Assembly: GCF_002192415.1 (NCBI RefSeq)
Contig: NZ_CP021780.1
Span: 6,138,001 to 6,202,000 of the forward strand
From: Paenibacillus donghaensis
Lineage (GTDB): Bacteria > Bacillota > Bacilli > Paenibacillales > Paenibacillaceae
Direction of reading: 5' to 3'
Length of the DNA: 64,000 nt
Positions 62,021-64,000 of this stretch are shown here, piece by piece. The notes beneath the pieces are model-generated. The model searched no databases, was not told where the DNA came from, and worked only from the letters and a program-made list of their open reading frames with translations. Made by a program: the position numbers and the translations under genes. Position 1 is the stretch's first letter; the number at the start of each line of letters is the position of its first letter.

Positions 62021-62239
62021 TTATTTACTCTCTTTCTTTAAAGTTAACACTCTTTCGAAATGTATATAACTTTGCTTGGTCATATCAAAAAGATAAATAC
62101 TTGTAGGATAATGGGAATTTTCATCTTCAGAAAGAACAAGTTGTGTGGCTGATATTGCATATAAAACATGTAAATATCGCTCTTCTATTTTTTCAGGAGT
62201 CGGAGATAATACGTAACTCCAACATCTTCTTTTAAAGCC
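62021..62239 (-). other. unrecognised reading-frame fragment downstream of the split membrane gene
   Basis: After the membrane-protein stop the same frame stays open for 72 codons, with SYVLSPTPEKIEERYLHVLY and YPTSIYLFDMTKQSYIHFER, ending KKESK. No start codon with a ribosome binding site was found. It may be the end of a decayed neighbour. The AT-rich stretch 61816-62020 shows nothing else. Confidence 0.3.
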
Positions 62240-62503
62240 TTATAAGTAAAGTTGTGCTTTCATTAAAAGATACGTAATCATAAAAAACACAATAATACAT
62301 GAAATAAGATCCCAATAATATGCTCCATTTTTCACACCCGAATTAAAGTAGGATTCGTTTAAAAAGTATGCATAAATAATAAGATTTAGAAAAACCATAC
62401 CTATGGTTATATATTCAACTTTTTTCTCAGAGTAATTGATTTCGTTACCTGTCTTTTTTTCTTTTTGTTTTTTTGATATACAGGTACAACCAATGATTAT
62501 TAA

Positions 62504-63880
62504 CTATAAATGAGCAAATTCGCTTCCAGTAAACTGTAAAATCAAAAAGAATAGAGACAAAGTGCTCTCCTTGTGTTAAAAAGTAGTCACCACAACACAC
62601 TTTTTAGCCGAAGGAGAACTCACAATGTCCCATACCGCCATCGTACCTGATCATCAAATGCTTCGCAACTATTTATTGCAGCACCGGTTGCCTTTATATT
62701 TCTCTAAACCCGTGATGAATCATATCCTATCTTACATGGCAGCAGCAACGTCCAAAGGATTTCGGGGTAAGGTCGTAGATCTAGCCGATTATAGCCCGTG
62801 TCACCGCACTGCTCTCGGGCACTTTTTGACTCACGGGCACTGGGACGAAAGGATTCTTCAACATAAAGTGAAGCAAGAATCTATTCGTCATGTACTCCGC
62901 GAGTCCACACAAACGGCGGAGCCTCTATTTGTGATTCATGATGATTCGATTTGCAAGAAGACCAAGCCTTCGTCACAGGCCAAGTCTCCCATCGAACAGA
63001 CTGGATATCATCATTCGCATCTCGAAGGTAAAACCGTCTGGGGCCATCAGGTTCAGGCCACTATCGTACAATGTGGTGCAGCGGCATTGATTCATTCTAT
63101 AGATCTATACGACAGAAAAAAAGTTCATCCGGATGGCTCCGTCTATACTAAAATCGATCATGTGTGTGACATGGCTGCGACGATGCCTTTGCCTCCATAT
63201 GGGGGATATGCGCTTGTCGATTCCTGGTTTACTTGCTCCCGGATCATTGACAGCTACGCGACTGCAGGATACCACCTGATTGGCGCTTTAAAAACCAATC
63301 GTATTCTCTATCCGCAAGGCATCCGGATCTCGGTTCAGCATTTTGCCGCGCATGTGTCCAAAAAAGACGTTCACCTCGTGACCGTGAATGGTTCTTCGTA
63401 CTGGACGTACCGATATGAGGGAGCCTTAAACGACATCCCGAATGCAGTCGTACTTCTCTGTTGGCCTGAGCAAGCCTTTGGTCAGCCGAAAGCTTTACGC
63501 GCCTTTTTGTGCACGAATGTGTCTTTAGAGACAGAGACGATTTGTACGTATTACAGCAAAAGATGGCCGATTGAAATCTTCTTTAGACAATCCAAAGGTA
63601 ATTTAGGATTCGAGACGTATCAAGTTCGCTCGGCCACTGCGTTTATTCGTCTATGGGCACTACTCGCCTGGACACATTTGTTCTGTACCGTGGGGCTTGA
63701 ACAGCCTTGTTCCTTTGGCGATGGGCTACGCACCGTTCGCAAGCAAGTCAAACAAGATATCGCCCAGTTTATCTATGACTGCGGCCGAAAGAACATTCCT
63801 TTTCAAGTGATTCAAAAACGATTAAAATTAGCATGATCTTTGATTTGGAATTTTTTGTATCCGTTTTTGCTCATTTATAG
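62504..63880 (+). mobile_element. IS4-superfamily insertion sequence, 1377 bp
   Basis: Inverted repeats CTATAAATGAGCAAA at both ends and a perfect 7-bp target duplication TTATTAA (62497-62503, 63881-63887). One transposase gene fills it. Both ends and the gene are intact, so it may be active, and the insertion is recent. Confidence 0.92.
62625..63836 (+). CDS. DDE transposase, IS4 superfamily (IS701-like)
   Basis: 403 residues. FVIHDDSICKKTKPSS (first Asp), GGYALVDSWFTCSRI (second Asp) and YYSKRWPIEIFFRQSKGNLG (Glu with the YxxRxxIE motif). AAGGAG precedes the ATG. Family assignment inside the IS4 superfamily is tentative. Confidence 0.88.
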   Translation: MSHTAIVPDHQMLRNYLLQHRLPLYFSKPVMNHILSYMAAATSKGFRGKVVDLADYSPCHRTALGHFLTHGHWDERILQHKVKQESIRHVLRESTQTAEPLFVIHDDSICKKTKPSSQAKSPIEQTGYHHSHLEGKTVWGHQVQATIVQCGAAALIHSIDLYDRKKVHPDGSVYTKIDHVCDMAATMPLPPYGGYALVDSWFTCSRIIDSYATAGYHLIGALKTNRILYPQGIRISVQHFAAHVSKKDVHLVTVNGSSYWTYRYEGALNDIPNAVVLLCWPEQAFGQPKALRAFLCTNVSLETETICTYYSKRWPIEIFFRQSKGNLGFETYQVRSATAFIRLWALLAWTHLFCTVGLEQPCSFGDGLRTVRKQVKQDIAQFIYDCGRKNIPFQVIQKRLKLA

Positions 63881-64000
63881 TTATTAACGCAATAATATAT
63901 ACAAGTAAAAGGATGCCTATCGCAAAATCCGTATATCTAAGTTCTTTGACTTGATTCATAAGGAACGCGAATAACACTCCATACCCAATGAATAGAGCAA

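Larger units (their letters stand above)
62240..64000 (-). pseudogene. membrane protein gene split by an IS, 5' end outside window
   Basis: From the window edge the minus strand reads ALFIGYGVLFAFLMNQVKEL and FAIGILLLVYIIA, then after the IS LIIIGCTCISKKQKEKKTGN, a charged cytoplasmic loop, ITIGMVFLNLIIYAYFL and YYWDLISCIIVFFMITYLLM, ending QLYL. Removing the IS and one 7-bp duplication restores one frame. At least four membrane helices. Family not recognised. Confidence 0.7.

Noticed and set aside
53232..62500. Right end of the tnsABC element
   Set aside because: I scanned for inverted ACATTAAAG-type sites on this side and found none convincing, so no right end is annotated.

Overview
The window looks like chromosome of a spore-forming Gram-positive bacterium, most likely Paenibacillus or a close relative. 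This is inferred from a giant S-layer-homology (SLH) surface protein, a SigK-type fragment, strong AGGAGG-type ribosome binding sites, a Gram-positive catA with a ribosome-binding-site hairpin, and the mix of insertion sequences. Up to about 29.4 kb the DNA is moderately GC-rich and chromosomal in character. After that it becomes AT-rich and accessory.

Region 1 (1-15000) holds small chromosomal genes: a broken alpha/beta hydrolase, tatD, kptA, a lipoprotein, catA, a methyltransferase-like protein, an isochorismatase-fold hydrolase with an ATA at the start position, an APH-fold kinase, a GNAT acetyltransferase, an HD+CHAP fusion, decayed MerR and aldo/keto reductase genes that keep their MerR-type operators, a stand-alone Dfp/CoaBC flavoprotein, and a 7TM histidine kinase with a REC-BTAD response regulator. 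Two nearly identical 101-bp MITEs lie 4 kb apart in opposite orientation. One interrupts the hydrolase and its removal restores the frame exactly.

Region 2 (15066-29372) is a single 4768-residue exported protein: signal peptide, three SLH domains, beta-rich region, Gly-rich linker, about two dozen beta-sandwich repeats, then nearly 2000 residues of helical repeats. The two-component pair lies downstream on the same strand.

Region 3 (29.4-64 kb) is a mobile and defence region. Its core is a chain of Tn7-like ends that I read directly from the sequence. A right end (R1, four contiguous TnsB-type sites, tip at 34490) closes an element lying to the left that includes an ABC-F gene. Next comes a 5.1-kb segment (about 34497-39603) bounded by a different pair of ends (L3/R3). 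It has no tns genes and carries an LnrLMN-like ABC exporter. Directly abutting it at 39604 is the left end (L2, three spaced sites) of a larger Tn7-like element with tnsA, tnsB, tnsC, two tniQ/tnsD genes and a KAP-family NTPase. In this copy tnsB has a one-base frameshift, and the first tniQ has a frameshift plus an IS1634-like insertion. Upstream of tnsA lie an IS110-type element and a complete-looking type II CBASS operon (DUF4297-SAVED effector, CD-NTase, E1/E2 ligase Cap2, JAMM protease Cap3). The right end of this element was not found, so CBASS is probably, but not provably, its cargo. The window closes with a decayed old-yellow-enzyme gene and a membrane-protein gene split by an IS with a 7-bp target duplication.
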